This document shows, piece after piece, positions 34,567 to 42,371 of a stretch of 64,000 nucleotides of DNA (its first letter is position 1; every line of letters starts with the position of its first letter). The notes below the pieces were generated by a model. It saw nothing but the letters and a program-made list of their open reading frames with translations. It was not told the origin of the DNA and did not search any database. The position numbers and the translations under genes are program-made. The stretch covers positions 2,863,001 through 2,927,000 of the forward strand of contig NZ_CP101417.1 of NCBI RefSeq assembly GCF_024339125.1, written 5' to 3'. This DNA is from Xanthomonas hortorum (GTDB taxonomy: Bacteria > Pseudomonadota > Gammaproteobacteria > Xanthomonadales > Xanthomonadaceae).

Positions 34567-35725
34567 GGATGGTCTGATCAACGGCATCGGAGGATGAGCC
34601 TAACCACATCGACCAGGCTGACGGCGCTCAGATCCTCGATTTTTTTGCCGTTTCCGGCGCGTTTGCAGGGTGTTGCCCGGGTTACAGGCGCACGTTCCCC
34701 ATCGTCGGCAGTAACTGCTTTCGCTTCATCCACAGGTTCGATAGCGCAAACAAGGTCAGCACCTGCGCGGTGTTCTTGGCCAGGCCGCGATAGCGGACCT
34801 TGGTGTAGCCGAACTGGCGCTTGATCACCCGGAATGGATGCTCCACCTTCGCGCGCACGCTGGCCTTGAAGTGTTCCCAACGTCTTTCCCGAGCACGCTC
34901 GCGTTTGTTGCCGAGGGCTTGCATCGTCGAGGGCCTGGCGGCGATGAAGAATGCAGCCTTGCAGGCCTGCAGTTCTTCGCGTTTGTCCGCACCGGTGTAG
35001 CCGCTATCGCCGAACACGCTGTCTTCTTTGCCATGCAGCAACGTGTGCATCACCGTGACATCGGCGACGTTGGCGGCTGTGCAATGGACGTGGTGCACCA
35101 ACCCGGAAAATTCATCCACGCCGATGTGCGCCTTCATCCCGAAATACCACTGATTGCCCTTCTTGGTCTGATGCATCTCAGGGTCGCGCGCGTTGTCGGC
35201 ATTCTTGGTCGAACTGGGCGCCGCGATCAGCGTCGCATCGACGATCGTGCCCGACCGCAGGCTCTGGCCCTTGCGCGCCAGATGCGCGTTGACCGCTTCC
35301 AGCATCCGCGCGGCAAGGCCATGGGTCTCCAGCAGGCGCCGAAAGTTGAGAATCGTGGTCTCGTCCGGAACGTTGTCCAAGCCACCGAGCTGGGCAAACC
35401 GCCGCAAGGTCGGGATCTCGTGCAGTGCTTCTTCCATCGCCGGATCGCTCAGCGCATACCACTGCTGCAGCAGATGAATCCGCAACATCGTCGCCAGTGC
35501 GTACGGCTGCCGACCTGGCCGGCCCGATACCGGATAGTGCGGCGCGATCAGACCGAGCAGTTGCTGCCACGGAACCACCTGCTCCATCTCGGCCAGAAAG
35601 ATCTCGCGCCGGGTCTGCTTGCGCTTGCCCAGGCCCTCAGCGTCACCGAACGTCAGTTGCATGGATCACTCCTCAACATCAGGCGGGTAGTGTCGCGTAT
35701 CTGTGGTGCGTTGTTCAGAGGTTCC
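34567..35725 (-). mobile_element. IS5-family insertion sequence, copy 1 (inside hlyD)
   Basis: The element is 1159 bp with imperfect terminal inverted repeats: GGATGGTCTGATCAAC on the left and GGAACCTCTGAACAAC on the right, read inward. It is flanked by CTAG (34563-34566) and TTAG (35726-35729). Both fit the YTAR target of IS5-group elements and differ by one base, so the target duplication has mutated once. An apparently identical copy lies 6646 bp downstream in the same orientation. Confidence 0.93.
34682..35662 (-). CDS. IS5-family transposase (copy 1)
   Basis: This 326-residue DDE transposase has an N-terminal DUF772-like domain ('GRPGRQPYALATMLRIHLLQQWY', 'FAQLGGLDNVPDETTILNFRRLLE'). 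The catalytic aspartates appear in 'GTIVDATLIAAPSS' and 'VFGDSGYTGADKR', with the glutamate near the end in 'RAKVEHPFRVIKRQFGYTKVRYRGLAKNTAQ'. The frame is intact, so the element should be able to move. The start at 35662 follows a GGAGTG site. Confidence 0.95.
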   Translation of the reverse strand: MQLTFGDAEGLGKRKQTRREIFLAEMEQVVPWQQLLGLIAPHYPVSGRPGRQPYALATMLRIHLLQQWYALSDPAMEEALHEIPTLRRFAQLGGLDNVPDETTILNFRRLLETHGLAARMLEAVNAHLARKGQSLRSGTIVDATLIAAPSSTKNADNARDPEMHQTKKGNQWYFGMKAHIGVDEFSGLVHHVHCTAANVADVTVMHTLLHGKEDSVFGDSGYTGADKREELQACKAAFFIAARPSTMQALGNKRERARERRWEHFKASVRAKVEHPFRVIKRQFGYTKVRYRGLAKNTAQVLTLFALSNLWMKRKQLLPTMGNVRL

Positions 35726-36818
35726 TTAGTGCCCGATGGCGGTATCACAGCAGTGCCTGCTCCGGTTCCAGGAGTTTTGGTTCGAGTGATAGTCCATGAA
35801 GGGCAGCGTGTTTCGGCTGGTGAGACGTTGGCAGAAGTCGTCAAGCCACACGCCAGTGTCCGCTGGGGGAATACGAGCTTAGAGATTGAAAAGCAGTTGT
35901 TGAGCAAGCGCATGCGGATCCAGGAAGAAATAGGCGAGCAACGGCGCCTCCGCGCTTTGCAAGAAAAAGACAGTAACCTCCATGCATCTTCTCTTGTGGC
36001 TCAAAAGGCGCAGATTTCGGCGCAATTGGAGATTCAACAGCAGCGGCTGCGGGACGCTACAGAGATCTATCGGATGTGGCAACAAGCTGATTCCGGCGTC
36101 ATAAGCAAGATGCAATTAGCCCAACAGCATGACGCGGTTTTGCAGGTGAATGCGCAAATTGCAGATCTGTCACGGCAGCGCCTGTTGATAGAAAGAAGCA
36201 TGGCGGAGGTTCGGAGCGTTCAGCAACAGCGATCTCCCGAGGCCAACTCCTCACAAATCGTTTTAGAGAAGCAACTGGCTGATGTGGATCAAGCCATTTA
36301 TGAAAATTCTGAAACCCGCGACGCGGTTATTAAAGCCCCGGCTGAAGCCATCGTTGGACCCATATACGCGAACGCAGGCCAATCTCTTGAAGCTGGGCAG
36401 CCCTTGCTTAGCCTGTACCCACCGACGGCTCCATTACTGGCAGAGCTATGGGTGCCACCCAAGTCAGGTGGCTTTGTCCGTGCTGGACAGCAAGTTTTGC
36501 TTCGTTACAAGTCCTTTCCATATGAGCGTGTCGGGCAATACGCAGGAGTAGTGCGCTCTATATCGAGTACACCGATCGACCCTGCAAATATTAGAGCGGT
36601 CGGCGTAGAGGTTCCAAAGGCGGCGGCTTATCGCGTATTGGTATCCCTCGAGTATCCGTACGTTTCTGCATCAACTACTGGCAGACTGCCCTTGAAGCCA
36701 GGCTTAGACGTCGACGCGTCCATACAGCTTGACCGTCGTACACTCGCCGAATGGCTATTTGAACCTATCTACGGAGCAGTGCATCGTTGGGGCGAACCGG
36801 GACATGGGGCGTCCAAAA

Positions 36819-38954
36819 ATGATTGAGTTCAGCTGGAGAAGTCTAGGGCGGCGTCGCGCCGTGCCGTTGATACACCAGATGGAGGCGGCGGAATGCGGCT
36901 TGGCCTGCCTCGCTATGGTTGCTGGTTATCACGGAAGCGAGATCGACTTGCATGCTATGCGCAGGCGCTTTGGCAGTTCGATGAAAGGCATCACTTTAGC
37001 CAGAATTGTGACCATCGCGCACTCAATGGGTTTCACCGCACGGCCTGTCAAAGGTGAACTCTCTTATCTCGCTGAAGCTCCGAAGCCCTGTATCTTGCAT
37101 TGGGATCTTAGCCATTTTGTAGTGCTCTGCGAGATGAACTCCAAGCGATTGGTAATGCACGATCCAGCTCGTGGACGTATTGAAATGACGGTGCCTGAGG
37201 CTAGTCGTCATTTCACGGGAATCTTGTTAGAACTGGCCCCAAACGAAGATTTTAAAAAAGAGAAAATAGTTGCGAAAATTCCATGGCAGCGCCTTATTGG
37301 TAGCCATCGCGGGATCGCAAGTTCGTTAACGCAATTGATACTGTTGGCTCTTGTCATTGAGCTTTTCGCACTTACTTTACCTTTCCAGATTCAGTGGGTA
37401 ATGGATAGCGTCCTGGTTACGCAAGATAAGGATCTTCTTTTTCTTATCACCGTAGGGTTTGCTGCTCTAGTCATATTTCAGGCAGGTATCGCGGTAGTTC
37501 GGGCTTGGGTTATTAGCTGGATCGGAGCCTCGTTAATATCGCAATGGATAGGGAATCTTTTTGCGCACCTTCTGCGTCTACCTGTAGATTTTTTCGAAAA
37601 ACGGCATATGGGCGATATTGTAAGCCGGTTTTCTTCCGCAGCCATCATTCAATCGACGCTGACGGGAAGCTTGGTCACTGCTTTATTGGACGGGATTCTG
37701 GGGGGGCTATCGCTATTGATGATGGCTCTGTACAGCATACCCCTTACGCTCGTTGTCGTTTCAGCTTTCGCTATCTATGGAGCACTTCGTGCTGCCTCCT
37801 ATAAGCGTCTGCGGCAGGCGAACGAGGAGCAGCTAATATTTAGTGCGCGCCAACAGACTGAATTGATGGAGTCGGTTAGGGGCATTAAGGCCATAAAGTT
37901 AGCTAACAAGCAGGTCGAACGAACCATACGTCTGCGTAATGCAACCGTAGAGATGGCCGATAGAGAGATGGTAGCCCAGCGCGTCACGATTGCGTTCCAA
38001 GCTGTAAGTCAGCTCGTATTCGGAATGCAGCGCGTAATTTTAATTGGAATTGGAGCCTATCTTATTATAAGCAGTGAGCTCTCTGCCGGTACGATCGTTG
38101 CGTTTTTAGCGTACGCTGACAACTTTTCGCAAAAGTCTATTAGCTTCATAGACAAAGTGGTGGAGCTGCGGATGGTTCGCATGCACTGTAACCGAATTGC
38201 CGATATAGTTTCTAGTGACGCAGAAGAAGATGCTCCAGGTTGGCGTAGTGGGGAACTGCATCAAAGACATGCGCTTGCGGTGCGAGATCTGGGCTTCCGT
38301 TACTCCGATAGCGAGCCATTAATCCTATCTAACCTCAACTTTGCGATTGAACCGGGCGAGGTGGTGGCGATTACTGGAGTTAGTGGGTCTGGAAAAAGCA
38401 CTTTAGTAAAACTCTTGCTTGGGTTGCTGACGCCTACCGACGGCGCTGTCGAGATAGACGGTATGGACATCCGCAGACATGGCTTGGCTGAGTACCGCGA
38501 CCTACTTGGTGCGGTTATGCAGGAGGATTCATTGTTCGCTGGAACGATTGCTGACAATATCGCCTTTTTCGATAGCGGTGCGACACTAGAAAAGGTCGTA
38601 GCGGCCGCGAAACTAGCTGAGTTGCACGACGATATTGTTGCAATGCCGATGGGTTACGAGTCGTTGGTTGGAGACATGGGTTCATCGCTCTCTGGTGGAC
38701 AGCGGCAACGACTAGTTCTAGCTAGGGCGCTTTACCGTACTCCGCGCATATTGATTCTGGATGAAGCGACAAGTCAGCTAGATCAGGCGTGCGAGGCACG
38801 AATTGATCGAGCTATACGGCAACTTGATATCTCAAGAATCATCATTTCTCATCGACCGAGCACGGTGGCTATGGCCGATCGCGTTCTTCAGATCGAAGGT
38901 GGCCATGTTAGGGAGGTATGCACCTGTCAAAAGGGCGGGATTGTAACTGTTTAG
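36819..38954 (+). CDS. Peptidase C39-containing ABC exporter (PCAT) of the RiPP cluster
   Basis: This is a 711-residue fusion. The N-terminal C39 peptidase has the full catalytic set: the Gln in 'HQMEAAECGLACLAM' with its Cys, the His in 'LSHFVVL' and the Asp in 'MHDPARGR'. Six transmembrane helices follow (residues ~165-440), then a nucleotide-binding domain with Walker A 'GVSGSGKST', signature 'LSGGQRQR', Walker B 'ILILDEAT' and the switch 'SHRPS'. The ATG at 36819 has GGGG 8 nt upstream; one at 36804 is possible. It overlaps the end of hlyD by 8 nt. It should cut the double-glycine leader and pump the mature peptide. Codon use is AT-rich, unlike the chromosome. Confidence 0.94.
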   Translation: MIEFSWRSLGRRRAVPLIHQMEAAECGLACLAMVAGYHGSEIDLHAMRRRFGSSMKGITLARIVTIAHSMGFTARPVKGELSYLAEAPKPCILHWDLSHFVVLCEMNSKRLVMHDPARGRIEMTVPEASRHFTGILLELAPNEDFKKEKIVAKIPWQRLIGSHRGIASSLTQLILLALVIELFALTLPFQIQWVMDSVLVTQDKDLLFLITVGFAALVIFQAGIAVVRAWVISWIGASLISQWIGNLFAHLLRLPVDFFEKRHMGDIVSRFSSAAIIQSTLTGSLVTALLDGILGGLSLLMMALYSIPLTLVVVSAFAIYGALRAASYKRLRQANEEQLIFSARQQTELMESVRGIKAIKLANKQVERTIRLRNATVEMADREMVAQRVTIAFQAVSQLVFGMQRVILIGIGAYLIISSELSAGTIVAFLAYADNFSQKSISFIDKVVELRMVRMHCNRIADIVSSDAEEDAPGWRSGELHQRHALAVRDLGFRYSDSEPLILSNLNFAIEPGEVVAITGVSGSGKSTLVKLLLGLLTPTDGAVEIDGMDIRRHGLAEYRDLLGAVMQEDSLFAGTIADNIAFFDSGATLEKVVAAAKLAELHDDIVAMPMGYESLVGDMGSSLSGGQRQRLVLARALYRTPRILILDEATSQLDQACEARIDRAIRQLDISRIIISHRPSTVAMADRVLQIEGGHVREVCTCQKGGIVTV

Positions 38955-39067
38955 GTATGGAAATGTTCTTGCATGGAAGCTGGGACATTGTAGTGCCGCG
39001 CGGAAGCGCCGTTTGTGGCGAAAAGGACCGTCATTATCATTCATTAACAATCAATCGGAGAAGTGCT

Positions 39068-39250
39068 ATGTCTCACAACAAGGAAATCAAACCAGTCTGC
39101 TACGCGAACAGCCGCGTACTGACCGAAGATGAATTGGTGGAAGTCAGCGGTGGTGGCACCTCGCATGCTACCTTGACCGGCGGGGGCGGCGGTATTCCGA
39201 ACCCCATCCGTGTTCAGCCGGATGGCGACGTCTCGGTCGATTTCGGCTGA
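39068..39250 (+). CDS. RiPP precursor peptide with double-glycine leader (putative graspetide)
   Basis: This is a 60-residue peptide with GGAG seven nt before its ATG. The leader ends in 'LTEDELVEVSGG' (residues 18-29), which fits the bacteriocin leader rule exactly: L at -12, E at -8, L at -7, V at -4, G at -2 and -1. C39 cleavage after Gly29 would leave a 31-residue core. The core has no Cys or Lys; its Thr31, Thr35, Thr37 and Asp52, Asp54, Asp58 are mirror-spaced around a glycine/proline-rich middle (Gly38-42, Pro44, Pro46, Pro51). It lies between the exporter and the ATP-grasp gene. Ester cross-links are inferred from the neighbouring ligase, not seen. Confidence 0.85.
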   Translation: MSHNKEIKPVCYANSRVLTEDELVEVSGGGTSHATLTGGGGGIPNPIRVQPDGDVSVDFG

Positions 39251-39272
39251 TTTATGCTGGTTAGTGGGAGGG

Positions 39273-39294
39273 GGGGGCAGCTGCCGCTGCCCCC
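39273..39294 (+). terminator. Hairpin between precursor and ATP-grasp genes
   Basis: A perfect 9-bp stem GGGGGCAGC/GCTGCCCCC with a 4-nt loop lies 23 bp after the precursor stop, followed by only a short T-poor tail. It may act as a partial terminator or mRNA stabiliser, giving more precursor than enzyme, as in many RiPP operons. Confidence 0.6.
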
Positions 39295-39329
39295 TCATTA
39301 GCGTAGAAAACATAGGAGTGCGTATCGAA

Positions 39330-40427
39330 ATGCACCTGATCTATGGCAATAGTGAGGATTATCATGCGGTAGCGGTCGCCTGGGCTATGCGCAAGCTAGG
39401 AGCAGAAGTTTTTATATGGGATGGCCTGGGCGCGACCGAGGATGCTCAGATATCCCTAACGCCCGGTGCGTTGCCCGGTTGCATTCGAATGGGAACTAGG
39501 ATGATGAAAGAATTGGACAGTGTCTGGTTCCGTAGAATAGTAAAGCATGCGCCGATAAAAGACGTTGACAGAGACGCGGTTGAGTTTGTAGAAAATGAAT
39601 TGAGGTTTGGTCATCTGAACCTTGCGGTATCTGTTCGTGCCGCTGCCAGTTTTGTGGTTGGTAATCCATTCGCAGATGAAACTCAGTGCAAGGCATTGCA
39701 ACTAGACACGGCGGCTGCCTTAGGTTTTCTTGTCCCGGAGACGCTGATCTCAACGCATTATGATGAGGTGGCGAACTTTGTGCGTCGAATGGGAAAGGTC
39801 GCCGTGAAGCCATTTAATCCATATTTCTGGCATCACGCGGAAGAGCGAACATACCGTATCGCTTCAACGACAGTCTTGAACGGAACGGCAGAGATTGAGT
39901 CAGCTCAAATTGAGGTCTGCCCCGCGATATATCAGCGATACATCGAGAAGCGGTACGAACTGCGTGTCACGGTAATCGGAACTTATATATTCGCCGCCAA
40001 AATCAGCCGAGTCGACGGAGGGGCATTTGTCGATTGGAGATTCGGTATCGGTAGTCATGAGTCTTTGGTGGAGTCGGTTTATCTCGATCCATCCACTGAG
40101 GCGCGTATCCGGCAGCTTATAGCAGTATTTAATCTCAAATACGGTTGCGTGGATCTTATTGTGGATCCAAGAGGGGACGTCTATTTTCTTGAAATAAATC
40201 CTGGAGGACAGTTTCTATTTGTTGAAAGCATGGTTAAGGAGTTTCCGATGCTTGCGGCATTTGCAATTATGCTGCAATCGCAGACGATGGATTTTTCATT
40301 GGTTCAGCATGACCAAATTGGGCTCCCTCAATTCGAGAGAAGCCAAGAGTTTGAGGAAATGGTTAGCCGTAAAGGGACACTTGTTACAAGTTCATGCGTC
40401 TATAAAGAAGTCGAGGTTTCGTACTAG
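39330..40427 (+). CDS. ATP-grasp peptide ligase of the MvdD/PsnB (graspetide) family
   Basis: This 365-residue protein starts at an ATG with TAGGAGTG upstream. The pre-ATP-grasp domain is recognisable in 'GNSEDYHAVAVAWAMRKLGAEVF' and the family segment 'SVWFRRIVKHAPI'. The ATP-grasp part shows 'NPFADETQCKALQLDTAAALGFLVPETLIST', the nucleotide-binding lysine in 'KVAVKPFNP', 'YQRYIEKRYELRVTVIG' and the metal-binding 'FLEINPGGQFLF'. Relatives MvdC/MvdD and PsnB activate Asp/Glu side chains with ATP and close them on Thr/Ser or Lys side chains. Only one such enzyme is present, which suits ester-only chemistry. AT-rich codon use matches the exporter. Confidence 0.88.
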   Translation: MHLIYGNSEDYHAVAVAWAMRKLGAEVFIWDGLGATEDAQISLTPGALPGCIRMGTRMMKELDSVWFRRIVKHAPIKDVDRDAVEFVENELRFGHLNLAVSVRAAASFVVGNPFADETQCKALQLDTAAALGFLVPETLISTHYDEVANFVRRMGKVAVKPFNPYFWHHAEERTYRIASTTVLNGTAEIESAQIEVCPAIYQRYIEKRYELRVTVIGTYIFAAKISRVDGGAFVDWRFGIGSHESLVESVYLDPSTEARIRQLIAVFNLKYGCVDLIVDPRGDVYFLEINPGGQFLFVESMVKEFPMLAAFAIMLQSQTMDFSLVQHDQIGLPQFERSQEFEEMVSRKGTLVTSSCVYKEVEVSY

Positions 40428-40442
40428 TTTAGGAGACTTTTC

Positions 40443-41060
40443 ATGTACATGATTAGGTCGATCACCCTAGCCTTGGCGCTTCTAATTTCAGAAGATGCAG
40501 TGGCTCAGCCAGCGGAATGTGGCTTTGATAAAGTGAAAATGCTCGCTCTGGAGCAAGATAAATTCGACCAAGATGTAAGCAGCGGTGGTGGTGGTTGGCG
40601 CGCTGTTGCTGCCAAGCCTGGGTGTGAGGTCGCAGCTGCAGACCTGATCAAAGAATACCGAGAAGTGCATTCCGATAGTTCCAGTCTGCTGTTTTGGCAC
40701 GAGGGGCAGCTACGGGCTTTTGCTGGGCATTATGAGGATGCGATTCCATTAATGGAGGCATCCAGACAGCCCACAGAAAAGGATCTTGCCGGCTGGAATC
40801 CCTATGTTGACGCAACGGTAGCATTCCTTCGGCACGATGCATCCGCGCTGGTAGCGGCACAGAAAAAGCTAAATGCGGTACCTGCTTCGCCGGAACTGCC
40901 GCCGGTCAAAGATGGCTACATAGAGATGTCGATGGATAATGGAAAAAAGGTTAAAATGCGGTGGCCCGTGAACGCGGATGTCGTCGATGGACTAGTGTCA
41001 TGCCTCAATAAGAGTTACATGGAGGCGTATAGCTTGGTATGCAGGGGAAAGGGACAGTAG
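40443..41060 (+). CDS. Secreted protein of unknown function in the RiPP cluster
   Basis: This is a 205-residue protein with TAGGAGA before its ATG, starting 15 nt after the ATP-grasp stop, so it is probably co-transcribed. The signal peptide 'MIRSITLALALLISEDAVAQPAEC' is clear. The mature part has four cysteines, two helical repeats reminiscent of a TPR ('SLLFWHEGQLRAFAGHYEDAIPLMEAS', 'NPYVDATVAFLRHDASALVAAQKKL') and ends '…CLNKSYMEAYSLVCRGKGQ'. No family name is recognised. A periplasmic immunity or post-export role is possible from position only. Composition is AT-rich like its neighbours. Confidence 0.8.
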   Translation: MYMIRSITLALALLISEDAVAQPAECGFDKVKMLALEQDKFDQDVSSGGGGWRAVAAKPGCEVAAADLIKEYREVHSDSSSLLFWHEGQLRAFAGHYEDAIPLMEASRQPTEKDLAGWNPYVDATVAFLRHDASALVAAQKKLNAVPASPELPPVKDGYIEMSMDNGKKVKMRWPVNADVVDGLVSCLNKSYMEAYSLVCRGKGQ

Positions 41061-41212
41061 CTAGATGTCTACCATTGGAGGTGGTTTACCTAATCGTTAC
41101 GTGATGCGCTAGAGCGTGTTATGAACCTTGAAAGAGCGTAGCTGCATTTCCAAGCATCAGAATCGTGAAGACAACGAAGTGCAAACCGGCCAAGGTTTCC
41201 GGCAATCGCTAG

Positions 41213-42371
41213 GGATGGTCTGATCAACGGCATCGGAGGATGAGCCTAACCACATCGACCAGGCTGACGGCGCTCAGATCCTCGATTTTTTTGCCGTTTC
41301 CGGCGCGTTTGCAGGGTGTTGCCCGGGTTACAGGCGCACGTTCCCCATCGTCGGCAGTAACTGCTTTCGCTTCATCCACAGGTTCGATAGCGCAAACAAG
41401 GTCAGCACCTGCGCGGTGTTCTTGGCCAGGCCGCGATAGCGGACCTTGGTGTAGCCGAACTGGCGCTTGATCACCCGGAATGGATGCTCCACCTTCGCGC
41501 GCACGCTGGCCTTGAAGTGTTCCCAACGTCTTTCCCGAGCACGCTCGCGTTTGTTGCCGAGGGCTTGCATCGTCGAGGGCCTGGCGGCGATGAAGAATGC
41601 AGCCTTGCAGGCCTGCAGTTCTTCGCGTTTGTCCGCACCGGTGTAGCCGCTATCGCCGAACACGCTGTCTTCTTTGCCATGCAGCAACGTGTGCATCACC
41701 GTGACATCGGCGACGTTGGCGGCTGTGCAATGGACGTGGTGCACCAACCCGGAAAATTCATCCACGCCGATGTGCGCCTTCATCCCGAAATACCACTGAT
41801 TGCCCTTCTTGGTCTGATGCATCTCAGGGTCGCGCGCGTTGTCGGCATTCTTGGTCGAACTGGGCGCCGCGATCAGCGTCGCATCGACGATCGTGCCCGA
41901 CCGCAGGCTCTGGCCCTTGCGCGCCAGATGCGCGTTGACCGCTTCCAGCATCCGCGCGGCAAGGCCATGGGTCTCCAGCAGGCGCCGAAAGTTGAGAATC
42001 GTGGTCTCGTCCGGAACGTTGTCCAAGCCACCGAGCTGGGCAAACCGCCGCAAGGTCGGGATCTCGTGCAGTGCTTCTTCCATCGCCGGATCGCTCAGCG
42101 CATACCACTGCTGCAGCAGATGAATCCGCAACATCGTCGCCAGTGCGTACGGCTGCCGACCTGGCCGGCCCGATACCGGATAGTGCGGCGCGATCAGACC
42201 GAGCAGTTGCTGCCACGGAACCACCTGCTCCATCTCGGCCAGAAAGATCTCGCGCCGGGTCTGCTTGCGCTTGCCCAGGCCCTCAGCGTCACCGAACGTC
42301 AGTTGCATGGATCACTCCTCAACATCAGGCGGGTAGTGTCGCGTATCTGTGGTGCGTTGTTCAGAGGTTCC
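41213..42371 (-). mobile_element. IS5-family insertion sequence, copy 2 (nested in the older IS)
   Basis: This element has the same 1159-bp length, ends and orientation as copy 1, and the bases compared agree throughout. It is flanked by CTAG (41209-41212) and CTAA (42372-42375), both YTAR-type and again one base apart. It lies inside the 3' part of the older element's transposase gene. The two direct copies bracket the exporter, precursor, ligase and secreted-protein genes. Confidence 0.93.
41328..42308 (-). CDS. IS5-family transposase (copy 2)
   Basis: This is a 326-residue transposase whose translation is identical to that of copy 1, with the same catalytic segments (TIVDATLIAAPSS, VFGDSGYTGADKR, VEHPFRVIKRQFGYTK). 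Identity over the whole protein points to recent transposition or gene conversion between the two copies. Confidence 0.95.
   Translation of the reverse strand: MQLTFGDAEGLGKRKQTRREIFLAEMEQVVPWQQLLGLIAPHYPVSGRPGRQPYALATMLRIHLLQQWYALSDPAMEEALHEIPTLRRFAQLGGLDNVPDETTILNFRRLLETHGLAARMLEAVNAHLARKGQSLRSGTIVDATLIAAPSSTKNADNARDPEMHQTKKGNQWYFGMKAHIGVDEFSGLVHHVHCTAANVADVTVMHTLLHGKEDSVFGDSGYTGADKREELQACKAAFFIAARPSTMQALGNKRERARERRWEHFKASVRAKVEHPFRVIKRQFGYTKVRYRGLAKNTAQVLTLFALSNLWMKRKQLLPTMGNVRL

Larger units (their letters stand above)
34380..36826 (+). pseudogene. HlyD-family secretion adaptor gene, interrupted by an IS5-family element
   Basis: The gene is split: 34380-34566 encodes residues 1-62, and 35730-36826 encodes the rest after removing the insertion and one copy of the 4-bp target. 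Rejoining gives an unbroken 427-codon frame across '…VSGYL|VPDGGITAVPAPVPG…'. The N-terminal part has one transmembrane helix (WAFLVLSGCFILAAILFLVFG). The second part has the lipoyl-like half 'PGVLVRVIVHEGQRVSAGETLAEV', a long coiled coil (residues ~95-200) and 'VIKAPAEAIVGPIYANAGQSLEAGQPLLSL'. Such adaptors bridge a C39 ABC exporter to an outer-membrane channel. As it stands, translation stops after 65 residues, so the membrane anchor and periplasmic domain are separated. Confidence 0.92.

Noticed and set aside
34838..36826. A 662-codon plus-strand frame running from inside the IS into the adaptor
   Set aside because: The first half is antisense to the transposase and has no protein-like pattern. 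The adaptor's true start and anchor are found left of the IS, so the frame is a chance fusion.
39273..39294. Gly-rich second precursor core read from the G-run after the precursor
   Set aside because: The bases form a perfect stem-loop and lie outside any frame with a leader.
39068..40427. Lanthipeptide, lasso peptide or disulfide bacteriocin interpretation
   Set aside because: No LanM/LanB/C, no lasso cyclase or B protein, and the only Cys of the precursor is in the leader. The adjacent enzyme is an ATP-grasp ligase.
34567..42371. Composite transposon carrying the RiPP cluster
   Set aside because: Copy 1 lies inside the adaptor gene, whose 5' end is outside the bracketed segment, and copy 2 lies inside another IS. 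The cluster was therefore there before the copies arrived.
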